DNA of 64,000 nucleotides from Astropecten irregularis (lineage: Eukaryota > Echinodermata > Asteroidea > Paxillosida > Astropectinidae): positions 26,908,001 through 26,972,000 of the forward strand of contig OZ020244.1 in NCBI GenBank assembly GCA_963971285.1, read 5' to 3'. Position numbers and translations under genes: made by a program. A model generated the notes under the pieces. The model did not search any database. It saw nothing but the letters and a program-made list of their open reading frames with translations, and was not told where the DNA came from. Positions 46,926 through 61,900 of the stretch are shown piece after piece. Numbering within the stretch: position 1 is the first letter of the stretch; every line of letters begins with the position of its first letter.

Positions 46926-49900
46926 CTGCAAAACAAGTCAACCAAAATTTTTCTTATTTTTTTTCAGATATATCAATAACTTCTTTAGAGCTATACATTC
47001 CCACTCTTGTAGCTTTCGGGACTCTTGGTTTCTATTACACAAGGGCTCTACGTACCAACACCAGTTGTCTCATTCTTCCCATCACCACTTCCTCCCTGAG
47101 GGGTCACGGATGGCTGCTCCGGTTGGACGGGCTTCGGCAGAGGGCTCAGTGCTTCCCCAAGCCCTTCCTTGATGTCCATCGGCAGGGTCCTGTCCCATAC
47201 CCTCAAAACTGGCGGCCCACGAGACGCGCCCAGCATCTCCCGGACAGTCATCCTTGTGTAGGGGTTCAGATAGGTATAACGAAGGGAGGTATCCGTGATG
47301 TCACGCTGGAGACCAGGGGTGGGGCTCGCGGTGAGGTCCCTCTTTTGTTGCAGTGTCTGGATCATGATGTAGGCCCAGATGCGCTCGATCAGATCCTCCG
47401 GAATGGATGGGTCCAGGAGAATACGAGAGGGAACCTAGGAGGAAGAAGGAATCACCAACAAACAGTTCACAGGTAAAAATCATTACTCATGAGTCATGTT
47501 TGAACTTTCCTCTGGCTAATTTATTCTCAAAAGTAGCCAAAGCCATCAATATTTGTGTTTTAGATGCAACACTCTCAGTAAAAGGTTCAAGATCTCTGAC
47601 TGGCATGTGAACATTGTATATATAGCTCTCTAAATTCAAAAGAGTGAAAAATACCAGGCTCGTTTAAAATCGAGTTGTCGTTTATATGGCTCTTCAAAAG
47701 AAGTAGTGGTTATTTCACTCTTTTGGAGTGGTTTTCACTCTGGGCCAGAGTGAAAAATCACTCAAAACGGTGCAAACGTCACTCTAAAAAAGTGGAAGAC
47801 ATCTCCAAAAAGAGTTGACCCTAGTATGGCTCTTCAAAGAGTGGCTTTTCACTCTTTTGCATTAAGAGAGAGGAACGTAAACACCTGTTACTTTGTCCAA
47901 TAAACCAGCTCTGCAATCACAGAGATGAGTTAGAGTTGATGAAATTTTAATGCCACACTTACAATGGTGTCTGTGCTCGATGCAAGAGAGATCTCCTCAC
48001 TGGCCGTCTTGCCATACACGAAGGACCTCAGGGTGTGACTAGAGAGTCTGCTCTCCTCCAGTTTACCCACCACCACTATCTCAGACCCGTTGAAGTAGTT
48101 GGAGAAGAACCTCTCGCTGAGAGTGTTCGGCACCACGCCTTCAGAGTAGTAGAACTGGAGATCATACAGCAAAGGTGTGGCCACCTCATCGTAGAAGCCC
48201 TGGAAGAGTACGCTAGCATCAACCCTCTCAGGGATACGCCTGGCCACGCCGTGGTTGTTGAGAGAAAGACGGTTGAGGAAGTCATAATCCGCATCCTGAC
48301 CAAAGCCGAGACAGAAGAGAGAGTAGTCGCCGTTGATGGCATCCTGGACGTTGCGCTCTATTTCCTTGGTGTCGGTCTCACCGTAGGTCGGTTCGCCGTC
48401 CGTCAGCACGATCACCATAGAGATGACCTTTTCCCCTCCTCGAAGCTTCTCACCTTCTCGCCTCAGCATGTTGACACCTTCTAGAATGGCGCGGTTCAGG
48501 TTTGTGGCTGAAATGTATAAGAATTATACAACTTTCCCAAAATGCTTCTTAAAACCTTTAACTTAAAGAAGAACTCTATGTTGCTACTAATCAATGTATT
48601 TTCCACATTAATCAAGTTAAACAGGATTCCATCCAAACTTCGACCATTTTGCAACTTTACAGTAGGGCTTGACTATCTTGGCAAAAAACCTTTAAACAGT
48701 TTCTGTGAAAGTAATGACCTTGAAAAAAAAAATGCTCTAGATTCTCAATGTCTTCTCCACATAGTGTAGTGGTACTATAAATATAAGTACCGGTAGCAGT
48801 ACAGTAGTATTGTTAATGTGAAATTGTTGGATGTGCTGAAATAATTCCTACCATCCAAAGCCTCTAGATTATCCACGTATGTCTTGGCATAATCCACGTT
48901 GGCTTCCGAAGCCTCTACCATCCTATACCGGTCCAGGAACTCGACCCTGTTAGAGAAGGGCAAGATGTTGAATTTGTCTCCCGGTGATATCTCATCCAGG
49001 ATGGTCTTCAGAGCTGCCTTGACCTGGGAGAGTTTGGTGCCTACCATGGAACTGCTGATGTCGATGACGAAGATGACGTGCTTGCGGAGGACAGAGAGAC
49101 CGCTCGGGGAGAAGAACTGCACGAAGTAGTCATTCAGAACCTGAGGGGATGGAAGGATCGGACATAAAAAAGAAGATAAACTTTGTAGTCAGTAGTGAGA
49201 AACCGAAGTTTTGGGGCTGTGTTCGATGGAAGAACAAATGTGTGTGTTTGTGTACGTGTATACAAACCTCTCTATAAATGTGTGTGGATTCATCTGGAAC
49301 TGGACTTAACACTTTGTTATACGTATACGTATGCAACATGCTTATAAGCACAAACATTTGCTTTTGCATGAAAAGTCTTCCTTGATCAAACAGGATTACC
49401 AACAAAATTTTCATGTGATGTTTAGGGCTTTTGACATGAATTCGGCTATTGTTTGCTGAGCATAACATTCACAAGGAGTTTGGCTGGCATACTGATGTTG
49501 GCTATACCAATGGTTTTGGTGCTTAGGGAAATTTCGGTACTTAAGCAGCTCTATGAAATTGGACCCAGTATGCTTATATTTAATAATAATAATAATAAAT
49601 ACATTCTTAAATAGCGCTTCACATTGTAAACACAATCTCAAAGCTCTTTACAAATTTCTGGTTTACAGCCACTATTGCAGCCCTAAAGTTGAATTGAAAT
49701 GGCATTACAATGTAGCTCAAGGTACATGCTTGAGCCTCTTTCAGTTGCCAACTTAAGTTTATAGCTACATTATATTAACATACATTACATGTTACACGAC
49801 CTGAGCAAATTTGTCAGTTTTTGACCAAAAATTAAATTTGAAATGGAATTGCTGTTTCTCTGCGCCTTTTTGCTAACCATGAACAATACAGATTTGCTCA

Positions 49901-52900
49901 AGCAAGCACACATCTTCTTATCACACAGTGTTTGTCATTATACCACGACGTTTCATCAACATCTACACACCTTAATATCTCCAGCATCATCAGAGTGGTT
50001 AACATCATACTCCACGATGAAATCTCCCATGATACCTTCTTTGCTCAGCTGCTGTTGCTGCTGTCTGGTCGGCTGGTAGGACACCTGTTGCTTAGTGTCA
50101 CTAACTCGCGTCACTGGCTGAGGGAGACGGGCCGAGGTATCAGCCTTAGACCGGTCCATGAGGTAGGCATCAGCAAAACTAACCCCTTGGGGTTCTATTA
50201 TACTGACATCAACTTGTAAGTTGTCAACGACCTGGACATGATGTGTAAAAACAGTGTAAAATGACAGCTCATACTTATGACTAGGGTCATTTACGAATAG
50301 GAGTCTACCGGGTTCCGCTTCAGGCTCCCACGCTGTTTCGTGAAACCATTCTAAAACAACGGGTATCAAAATACTTAGAGTTAGGAGGGCCTGACGCGTT
50401 TCGAACCTAGCAGGATCTTTCTCAAAGAGCATAATCAAAATAGAGACTTTTGGTTGCGGTTCAGAAGTAAATTCTATAGTTTGAAAAGGAAAACAGAGCT
50501 TCAGCTTCAATGAAAACCACAACCTATTTTTTCAGTTTATGGATGTCAGAGCTGGAGCCTGAGCCCGAGCCTCCGTTTTGTAAACGCCACAGGTTTATTC
50601 AGATTTGATGGTTTTCAAGGTGAGAAGACAATAGAGGAAGGTGGAGTTTGCGGTAGCGTTATGTGACATTAAACACTTATAAATTTGAGTGTTTCTGAGT
50701 TACCTTTTTGTCCTTTTCAGAACCACACAATCTCACAAAAGAGTATACCGTTAATATCACATTCTATTACCTGGCCGGGATACAGGCCCAGATGTTGTTT
50801 AAAAACGCCCCGCCGTCTTGGCAACAGGATTTGGTATGTAAGCGAAAACTCCGCTGTGTTGCCAGGTTTCAGGTTCACAGAGGTAACAAAGACGTTGCTA
50901 TCTGGGTCACTGTAATGAAAAAACAAAATCAACAAACATGATGATACAAACATAACAAGTAAAACTAATATCAGTTACAGGGGAAGAACTATAGTGGTAT
51001 TGTGAAGTCATCAAGCCCCTTCCGGACAGAAAGCATCTACATCAGTTCGCCTCACGGCGTGAGAAAAATTCATGATTTCGAATTTGTTCGCCTTTATTCA
51101 TGATTGCTTTCGTCATTTCCAATGATTTGGGCTATTGTCCAACGGAATGCAACCATTATACAAAGGTCTGCATTGTTTACGCTAAGCTCCCTGCACACAT
51201 GACCCACCGGCAGATGAACTTTATTTAACCGGTAGGTGATGCCTGTAAAACAACAAAAAATCCCGGGATGAAGGTATAAACTGTAGGGTACCAGTATATG
51301 CTTACAGTTCAGTAACGAATCCACCTCCTTGTGCGAATTCCAGATTACCGCGCTGCAATGTGATGTTCTGACTCTTCTCATCAGCAACACCTTTGTAAGT
51401 CTTGCCTTCGAGGTTCCTGGTAAAACAAAACAGTATCAAAGAAATGTTTAATATCTTGAGAAACTCCCATGAAGTATCTTCAGTAACTTCAATGTGCACA
51501 CATAATGTGGCACTCTCCTGAGGACGGCCAGCTAGAGCACATTAGCTGAAACGTCGACATATTTTCTCTCACTGGTCCTTTTCAGGACCACACGCCTTCC
51601 AAAAGAGTGTTATACATGGTGTCTCCGCAAGTCTTACTCATTCTATAGTGTCTCCACCATGCAAAACTTACAGTTCAATAAAATTACATTTTAGCCAAGA
51701 ACGAAATACATCCAGATTTTATAAGAGCTCCAGTGATACAAGACTGATCAGTTCTTACTGGAGTAATGTTAATCCAAATCTAGATCAGGTCACTCTTTAG
51801 TTAAGTTTTCATTAAAGAAATTGCAAAAACAGAGAAAGGATGTTTTTGTTTTGCTGAATGGTTTACAAATCACAAGTCCATCTGGCTGGTTAGAATTCAA
51901 CTTTGTCAAATTTCTGGTTTCTCTCTCAGGCACAAATCAAGAACCGAACTACATCTTTACAACCACAAGAAACTAGAATGGCTTGAACGTACAGGGTGAA
52001 GTCTGTGATGAATGCTAGGAGAGGAATCTTTTGTCTAAAGACGGCCCAGCATGCCTTGGCTGCCTGGTTCTCCATGGTAGAACTGATGACGGTGGTAGCA
52101 AATCTCAGCACGATCTGGGACTCTACCCTCAAGCTCCTCGTCACAATACCATCCTGTATAAAGACAGCAAATAAAGCTAGAGATAAAATTACAGCGTAAA
52201 TGAGTTTCAAGTTGATGTCTGCTTTGTAGTTTTGTACAGTACTTATGGTTAGTAGCCTTTCCACACTATCTCCTTTTCGATCTGTGTTGAAACCAACCCA
52301 CATCCGCCCCGGTTCAGCCCTGTAAGTTTTTGAACCGGATCGAAGAGACGCAATTAACATTTACACTACGTTTTGGGTGAACCGGCTCACACACACGACT
52401 CATATCACAACGAAAAATGCAGTTTGGAACCGGGTTGAGATTTTCAACCCTTGTTGATTTCGATCCGGTAAGGCTGTCCTATACCCGGGTTGGCTCGGGG
52501 TTAAACATTTTCAAGTGTGAAAGGTGTTGAACAAAAATTTCGGGATTCGATCCAGTTCCAACCCCAAGATTTTGGATAGTCTGAAAAACCCTTAAGATCC
52601 TGCAGGGGACCACAGTTTATGCAGCATACTGCACTGGAATTTCTTCTTTATTAAATATTTAGTCATTATACTTTGTTGGTCATCAATTTATTTTGGAGGG
52701 TTAACTCACTGAACTTTCAGTCGCAATACTGAAGATGTCCGGTCTTGTTTCAATTCCAGGTATTGTTTGTTGTCCTGTATCAAACAATCATTAATAAGAC
52801 ATGTAGAATAAATATGAAATATAATTGCAACATTAAAAAAGACTAGAAAAATAACATTTTTAAATTATTTTGTACACAGGGGCCGATTTCATTTCAAGCT

Positions 52901-55900
52901 TGCGATGAGTCCATAGAGAAAGGATGCGTCTTCTCTCTGCGACGCGTCGTAAGTTGTATGAAATCGGCCCCAGGGGTCGCAGGTTCGAATCCCGCTCCAG
53001 TCATTCGTTCTTTGTTCACATTTCAACAACTATTTTGTCGGACCTGACGGTACTAATTTAGGAATCCCTTCAGAGATCGAGCAATGAACAATTTAACAAA
53101 TTGAAAAACTTTTCATAAAGATCTGTTGAAATCTGTAATTTATGATATTTGATTTTGTTTTGAAATGAATCTTATTTGGATGATAATAGCTTGAAAAATC
53201 TAGCATATTTTGATTAATTGTCTAGTTTGACCTCCATAATTTGGCTAAAATGGACCTAAGGTCTTGACTATTGTCTTGTGATTACACCTGTCCACATACC
53301 GGGTAGATCTTCCAAAAGACTCCTGAGAATGTCCATGTTAGTTCCCGTATGCAGGATGGACGGTGGGGGCAGGCTGGCGTCCACTAGGGGCTGGTCGTTG
53401 TCTGGGTCGGTCAACAGCATTGGTGTAAGTGGGGTCACAAAGTTGTACCTTCAAAGGAATATAATCATGAGTATTACTTACAAAATTACAAAGATGAATG
53501 ATAACTTCCGGAATCTAAAATCTGATGAGAATGTCAAACAATTCTAAGAGCTAGCAATTTTCCTATTAAAAATAAATCTAACAGTGACAATTTTTTTTTT
53601 ATTTCGAAATATCTTTCACGATGTCTGAATGCAATAAAAAAAGATCTCTCAGTTATCCCCAACTCAAATTAAAGAGATATCTCTAACTCAATTAAGAGAC
53701 ACTCCTGAGAATACTGAGATAAAATGTCTGCTTTATAATTTGTACCCTTACAGTGACATTGTTTGTATTTAATATCATTATGTGTATCCCTTATATTGTA
53801 TTATTTTTATTCTATAAAAGTACTGTAGAAATGAAATAAACATAAACATAAAGATATACGGGATCCAGCATCCAAAACATTGTCTAAATGCCCAAGTGTG
53901 CATTGATATGAAATCATTCTTAATAATTATAAGACTCACTTCTGAATAAGGGCGAGTATCCCACCCACCGTAAGGTTTCGGACCTCAATTACATGATAAA
54001 AAGGTTTGGTATGGCCTTCTAAGGTCTTGTATGATAAAGATTTCCCTACCTCGTTGCCAGCAGGGCGATTCTGTCAGCCAGGGCCCGACGGGCAGCAGGA
54101 TTGTCAGTAATGGCATACTGGTTGATCAAGTCCTGAATGGTTTTTATAGCCCAGATACGCTCCACTACCTTAGGCACTGTATGATCTCTTGACAGCTCTG
54201 GTGATGCCGTCTGTAAAATAATAACAATAACATTTCATTCGGTAGGCCTACATGTTTGATATATGCATTTCAATTGCAATGATGGATTTTTGAATTATTT
54301 AATGATTGAAATCAAAAAGTGCATCTTTTAGTAAACCGTACTCAATTATTCTTAAAGTAGGAGAATAAAGCTGTGGTTTTGGAAAGAACCTGAATTTGGT
54401 TCCTTACACTATTTCATATTTTCTTCAAACAGTTTATCCGCATGGGATTATCAAGAGCCTTCTTTCAATGTTTGTACCACACCAAGACTCACTCAGTTCA
54501 TTTCTAAAGCATTTGTCGAAACTCACAAATTGAAGAGTATACAGGCAGTTGTCTTTTAAGTGGATTTAGGTTGTGGGGTGCTGTGGCCTAGTGGTCTGGC
54601 GGGTCGAACTGAAAGTCTTGTGGCCAATCTACAGATTGTGGGTTCAAAGCCAGCCACGGGCTAGTGGCACTTGCGTTCTTGGGCAAGACGCTTTATCACA
54701 TATTGCTCCTCTACACCCAGGTGTAAATGGGTACCTGCGATGGTAAAGATGCTTTGTGGTTTGATAAGCGGCTGTGCGCGTTAAAGTATAGCTGGGGCTG
54801 TATACTCTCCAGGGGGTTGAGATGGTTTCAGAAATGTAAATTAAGACCCAATGACCAGAGACAATAATATGTGCGCCACGAGTGTCTTTGGACAGATGTG
54901 TGCGCGGAATAAATTCAGAATTATTATTATTATTATTAGGTTGTAGTTATTGAATAGTTCTCAGAATAAACAGCCTACCTGGATGTCTGTCCTTGTGCTG
55001 CGGTACAGCTCACCAGTAGCTGTCTTTCCATGCACGTTTCCTTCAAGGGTGTTAGAGCTAGGATTCCCATACAGCTTCCCTGCCACAGAGATCTCAGAGC
55101 CGTCAAAGAAGTAGGGGAACCTGGAAGTTGTCAAGTCATCGGGGTTGGACACTCCAGACTCGTAGGTCATCTCCACATCGAAGACAACAGGACGTGAGAC
55201 CTCGTAGTAGAACCTCTGTAGCTGCTTGCTGGCATCAGCCGTCTCGTGGATCTTCCTGGTGTAGCCTCTATTTTGGAGCCCGAGCTGCACGAGGAGGTTG
55301 AAGGAGACGTTGCGACCGAAGCCCAGGCAGAAGAGTGCGTGTTCCCCGTTGATGGCAGTGTTGATGGTGCGGACCAGTTCCTCGGGGTCTGTGATGCCCA
55401 TGGTGGGTTGACCATCAGTGAGGATGTACATCATGGAGAGGATATTCTGGTCCTCACCTAGAGAGCCTGACTGAAGGTCCAACAGGTTGTCTGCTTGTAT
55501 GATGGCTTCTCCCAGATTCGTTTCTGTTTCAGAGAAGAAGTATCAGAACTGCACTCAAAAAATAATTCAACAAAATTCAAATAATACTTTCATAAAGTAA
55601 CAACATACACTGCATTTCCGATTCTAGGACAATCTGATGTAAAAGTTAGATTCCACTTTTAAACTGCTAATTTCTATTAGGCCGACTGACAATCAGAATG
55701 AAGTTTGGTTATAAAATAGTGTGATCATAAAAAAGTGTGATCATGGCTTAAAGTTTCTAACAATAGAAATATTATTTATCTTACATTCATTGTGGAAATA
55801 ATGACCCTTCCAAACAAATTCCTCGAGGAGAATATTATTATCAATTATCATTATCATTATTATTGGAAAACCATTTATAATGGTTCAATGATCTTTGATG

Positions 55901-58900
55901 AGCAAGACAACACAAGGTGCAGACAGTTCAATAAAATTCTATCACTAGCATTCAATCCAATTAAAGTATGGATGAAATCACGTTTTAAAATCGTTCCTTT
56001 TTTTTTTAGCTACAATTGTCAAGTTTTACCTCCTTGATCAATCAGATCATCAACAAACAGTTTAGCATCATTGATGTTCCTCCTGGTGGCCTGCACCAGA
56101 GCATTCCGCCTCCAGTACTGGACATTATCAGAGAAGACCAGGATGTTGAAGCGGTCCATGGATCCCAGGTCATCCAGGATGATCTTCAGAGCTTCCTTGA
56201 CCTGCCTCAGCTTGGTGCCTGCCATGGAGCCACTCACGTCGATGACGAAGACCACATGCTTGGCTGCGTGTTGGAGGGTCGTGGGCGAGAAGAAATGGGT
56301 GAAGTAGCCATCTTGCACCTTGAGGAGAAGTAGGAATGCAATTAAAGTCAGCGTACAGGATTTGCAAGGCCTCCACAAAAGTTATTGAGTCTGAGACAGA
56401 AAAAGGACTCAACAGTTTGTAAACAGTGCAAACAGTCACCATGGGAAATCTTGGTTCATCAGATGGTGGTTTTTTCAAGGAAATCAAGATTTAGTGTCTT
56501 TTAAAAAGACCGTTCGTCCGAGCGATTTAGTAGCATTTCGTGAAGGATTCGGTGGGGGCAAGATTTCTTCGGCCGTATTTCTGCTATCCAGATGAAAAAA
56601 GCGTAAAAAGGTATAGGAAACAACGTCTGTAAGGTAGTTTAAGACCTTCACTTCTGTTTAAGTACCAAATTCAGCCAAAACGCACATCTTTGAAAATCTT
56701 ATAATTGTGCTCCCTTTAAAGACCAATCATATTGCAATTCCTGATTTCCTGAATCTACATAATAGACGGTCTGTGTACTCCTTGATGCAGAAGACATTTC
56801 ATACCTCAGTGTAGCTTCCTTCTCTGGAATGGATAACATCATACTCCAGTACGACATCACCAGCCATCCCCTTGGATGTGTACGTCAATTGGTCTTCAGC
56901 TGACGGGGCAAAGTTCATGTGGGCTCTGTAGCCACTGCTACGCCGTATCGAGCTCTTTCGAGAGAAATAATCAAATGAGAACAGATGGTATGACTTAAAG
57001 AAGGATTGGTGCACTATTAAATCATTTTTACTACCAGTTCTTTGGAGGAAGTAAAAAGAGCATCAAAATAGTACAATCATTGCAATGAAAAGATGTTCAG
57101 GGCGAACAACAGTTCCACCTGCTGCCTCATCACGGAATAAGATATCAATCAGGAAAACTGAGCTATCATGCATCCCTACAAACCATAAAAACTTAGGTTT
57201 CAAAATGGGAGACGACATCAAATGGGACCAAATGGGACCAAAAATCAACTGATACCATTTGATGCGCCACTTAAACCATGGAATATTTTCCCGAACCTCT
57301 GCTCCAGCTTTGGCTCTGGCTTCGGCTCCATTTTTGTTCGTGCATAAACAAGTATCAAAAGGGAGGCTTTTGGCTACGGCTTTGAGGTTGATACTCTATT
57401 TTGAACAAGAAAACTGGGGTACAGCTTAAAATGTCTGAACAACCTAAGCTGCATTTACAGCATTTGGATGACAGATCCGGAGCCGGAGCTGTAGCCAAGT
57501 TTTGGAAAAGGCCCTAGAGACTACACTTCACAGTCGACAGTGGACTCATGGCAGTCATTCATTTGGTGCTCAAGGTGCTATACTTGGAGCCAATAACCAA
57601 TACCTGCAAATCCTCCTCGTCTGTTTCAGATGCACGCGGAGCATACTTGAAGAACAAATCACTGATGCCCTGGGGCTCGGTGATGTAGACATCTACTTGG
57701 AGGTCGTCAACCACCTGACCAGGCCAGAGGTTGATGCGATGCTCAAAGACGCCACGCCTCCTGGCCAAAAGCTCATCATAGGTCAGGTCAAAAGACACAG
57801 TGGACTGAGGAGCCACATCCAGGACTCGCATGGTGAAGGTGTCTTTGGTAGGGTCCCTTTGAACCAAACAGTTGAGATTACGTACATAACTTTTCATCCA
57901 GAGTACCGGTACTGATATTCTTTGCAAAGAAAACTTTAGTCCGCGACAATCAAACAACTTGAAGAGAGTTTCAAGCGACAACAGAAGTGTTTGGAAGAGT
58001 ACAATGTTAAGAAATCAATCTGCATGCATTATGTGACCTCTACACAAGGTAGGCCTATGAGGTTTGATATTTACCTTTTGGTGACAAGTGCTACCTGTCG
58101 GCCATCGGTGCTTGATGCAAATGCCACCTGCCAATCTGGGTTCCGTATGTCCTCCACTTTTCCCGTGTAGGTCCTGCCATTCAGTTCACTAAATGCCCAA
58201 GTACAAAATAATGATTTGATTATGAATCGCTTATCGCTAATTTATGTTCCCCTTCTGTAATAGGTATTCAACATCGCAAAGTGTATCTCATAATACCGTT
58301 GCTTAATAAACCACTTTTATATAGCACATATCACCATCAAAGATGTCTCTATTGTGTCTGAAAGACAATAATATAGGCTTATTTGAATTCATTCTGCAAA
58401 ACACGTTGAATTTTCCCACCGTTCATCAGCTCAATTCATGTCAATTCAATTCAATTCCATCCCATTCAACAAAAACATTTCATTCACATGTTAAAATGAA
58501 ACATATTGCGTGCAGACAATTTAAACAGAGAACAGTATAAATTATTTATGCATTTAATTTGTCCACCTTTCATTAACTGAAGTTTCAATTGTGGGTATAC
58601 ATGAACAAGCAAGTGGAAATCTCGGGGTAATAAGACCAAACCGTTTACACAGACAAAGAAATGCAGAATATAAATGAGGAGATAAAATAGGTGGGAAAAT
58701 GGAAGCTACGTCGCACATCTCCATGGGCAGTTCTTCTTCTGGTTATTTTAACTTCGAAAGTTCAGATGATTAACAACTTGTATGGTTTTTACTTACACAG
58801 AGAAGTTGGATATGAAGGCACCGGGTGGGATGTGCAGAGTAAAGGGGACATCTTGCCTGTCATCTGCTCGGTTGATCACTTCACCGGTCACTCTAGTCCT

Positions 58901-61900
58901 TGCATAACGGTCAGTGATCAAGGATTCTATGTGCAGTTTCTCCAGGTCGATTATAATCTATGGGTGTGGAAACAGGGAATAGTGTAATGTTGGAACTTGA
59001 ATCCTTATATTTTTTGTCATTGAATTTGACTCATAGCACTATGCAATTCCGACCAATGTGAGTTACAAGTATGGCAACAGTATAGTAGCTCCCGTTGGCT
59101 ACGCTCCATTTTAAGGCATCTCCTGGCGTGACCACATCCCAAATGTTACAATCTTGCAGCTCACTGGGACAACATTATGTTCACTTTGCTGAGACAGCGC
59201 CGTCTTCAGTGGGTTGGACACGTGTACAGACAAGATGATGGACACATCCCCAAGGACATCCTTTAATGGTGAGCTTGCTGATGCTGCCCGACCTTGCAGT
59301 CAACCAAGCAAATACCTAGTACAAGGTTGGCTCCATCTCAACCAAACATTACGTCGTTGACTGTGTGAAACGCCGACTCCATCGTCGATTACGACGGGGT
59401 GGGCCATGATGGGGATGATGATGATGATGGAGATGATGATGAGTAACAGTTGGCAAGTGAGAGTATATCAAATACTGCATTTTTAACCACTGCATTCATT
59501 TTTGTATGAAATACTTACGTCAGGAGTTTGGTCTACAGTGGTGTCCACACAAGCACTACCACCGATCCCGAAGGTGCTGTCACTCTGGCCTCGCTGCCCG
59601 TACACCGGCCCTTGAATGCCCCACTGCAGCCCTGGCGGGACGGTCGCGGTATTAAGATCACCACCAGCCCCGCCGGGGCTGCTGCTGCTGACTTCTCCCC
59701 CCGTAACAGGAGGAGAATCGACGAATGTCATGGACATGAGCGGAGTCAAGAGGTTGAATCTCTTGGACAACTCCAGCGACTTGCCTATGATCATTCGCTG
59801 TTCGTTGGCATCGTTGGACACGGTGTACTGCTTGAAGAGCTGGGCCAGGCTGATGAAGGCTGCCGTTCGCTCGGCAAAGTTATCGGGGACATTCTCCGAG
59901 TTGATCAGCACCGCTGGTTTCGTCTGAAAAAAAGGGGCAGATGATTGAAATGAATAAATCAACAGGATCGAATTCGGTACTAAAAAAGTGTGCAAGAGCT
60001 GCAGTGATGTGCTGTGTTGTCTACATCCTACTTCCATTCCCAGGAGCATTGTGCAGGAGTCAAGCCAGTCACCACTCACCACCTTCTACCTCACCACAGC
60101 CTTGTTATGCTTGCAAGCTCGTATAATGATTTCAAAGCGTGATACCAAACTGAAGTAGAAGCCCTTTGCTTGACAATCCAAGCAATGGCCTTCTACTAGC
60201 TCCTTACCTCATAGTGACATGGAACACTCATGAACTAAACAGCAAGTGCAATAATAGCAAGCATTTGCATGATGCAGTGCAGAAAAAACAACACAAAACC
60301 ACAGCAACTAAAACTGTCGAAGTCAATCATGTGCTTAATCTCAAATTTCTGTCTGGTTCTCACCAAAGCCATTTTCTACGATTGATCTAAAAGTTCACTG
60401 GATTCACTGCAAAACCTAAAGACCAATTGTGGTCACTAATCTCGACCACGCACAGATTCCGAAACTTAAGCCCATCAAACAACGTTTTTCTATTAAAGTA
60501 AAGTTTACAAAAATAGTGGATTGAATATTTGCCAAAATATCACTGATGATAGATTCGTTTGGACTGAAATTCGACCAGTGCTTTATACTGAACTTACATC
60601 TGCAATTGGCACATATTCCTCGATGATTATTTCACCCGTTGCACTGATAGCTGTGATCCTAATGGGAAGGTTAGCAGCTAAGGCGTTAGCCAGCTGACCG
60701 CTGATCGCAAACTCAGATCCTTCAAAGTAGTTTTGGAAGAACGTCTGAGTCAGAGAATCATCGTTGACAACGCTTCCAAGATACTCAATGGCGACATTGA
60801 CCAGGAGGGGCGTGGCAACCTCATCGTACACTCCTGAGGGGGGAAACAAATAATATTTGATTTATACAAGTAATAAACATTTGATCTTGCCTACCCCGGA
60901 CCCCTCTATCCATTACTAAACCTACTCCACCCTCCCTAAACCCCCTTTTTGTCCCGATCCTCTAAATTGTATATGTATCTTTAGTGCTTGCATGTTCTTG
61001 TTCTCTTGTCATTTTGGCCTTTGATAAAGATTCTGCTAGGATCGAAACGCGTCAGGTGTAGAACCTAACTCCAAGGTTTAATTTCCTAGGAAATATAGCC
61101 TTATCAACAGACCCTTCAGGACACCATCTTGTAAATACCAGTGTCGTAGTCATCGTCTGCAGATCGCCATTCTTATCTTTGTCATTATGCTCCATCCATC
61201 ATCGATCAACTAAGATCACCATCATTTTCACAGTCATCAACTTCGACAATGACATGATAATTGTTACAATTAAATTTCGCCACTGCTACAGTGATCACTC
61301 ATTCCAGCACTCCAAAGAGTGCAGAGTGATAACTGACTTAAGGTTTTGAATGAATCAGTTAATGAAGCAAAAGGATCAAAACCTCACCAATGAGCTGCTC
61401 AGAAGCAGCAGAATCCTCGTAAATCTTCCGCGCCACCCCGGAGTTCCCCAAAGCCAGACGGGCCAGGAAGTTGAAATCCACGTCCGTGCCGAATCCCAGC
61501 GTGACCACAGAGCACTTGCCCTGGTTATTATTCTGGATGTTCTGCTCAATGGACCGGGGACTGGTCACACCTTTGGACGGGACGCCGTCAGTCAGGACGA
61601 ACAGAATGCAGATGCCTGGATTGCTGGCCGAGATGGGGTCCATGGCACCGGCCACTCGAAGCTGATCTAGGCCTTCCATCATTGCATCGTTCAAGTTTGT
61701 ACCTTGTGGTCAAGAATAAATGGCAAAACTCTCTCAGTTCGCAAGAAATAATCTACAAACTATTTCAATTTAATACAAACGTAAACGACAGCTAAGCAAC
61801 GGAAATATTGCTTAAAGACTTGTCTGAGAGGCAAATAATTGGTTTAAAGACGACAGTTTTAGAATCTTACCTTTTTTAGACTCCAGTGTATTGATGTAAT

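Noticed and set aside
46892-47476. 194-codon plus-strand ORF
   Set aside because: Antisense reading of two ITIH-like exons and the intron between them.
48035-48484. 149-codon plus-strand ORF
   Set aside because: Antisense of the 545-nt VWA exon of module C.
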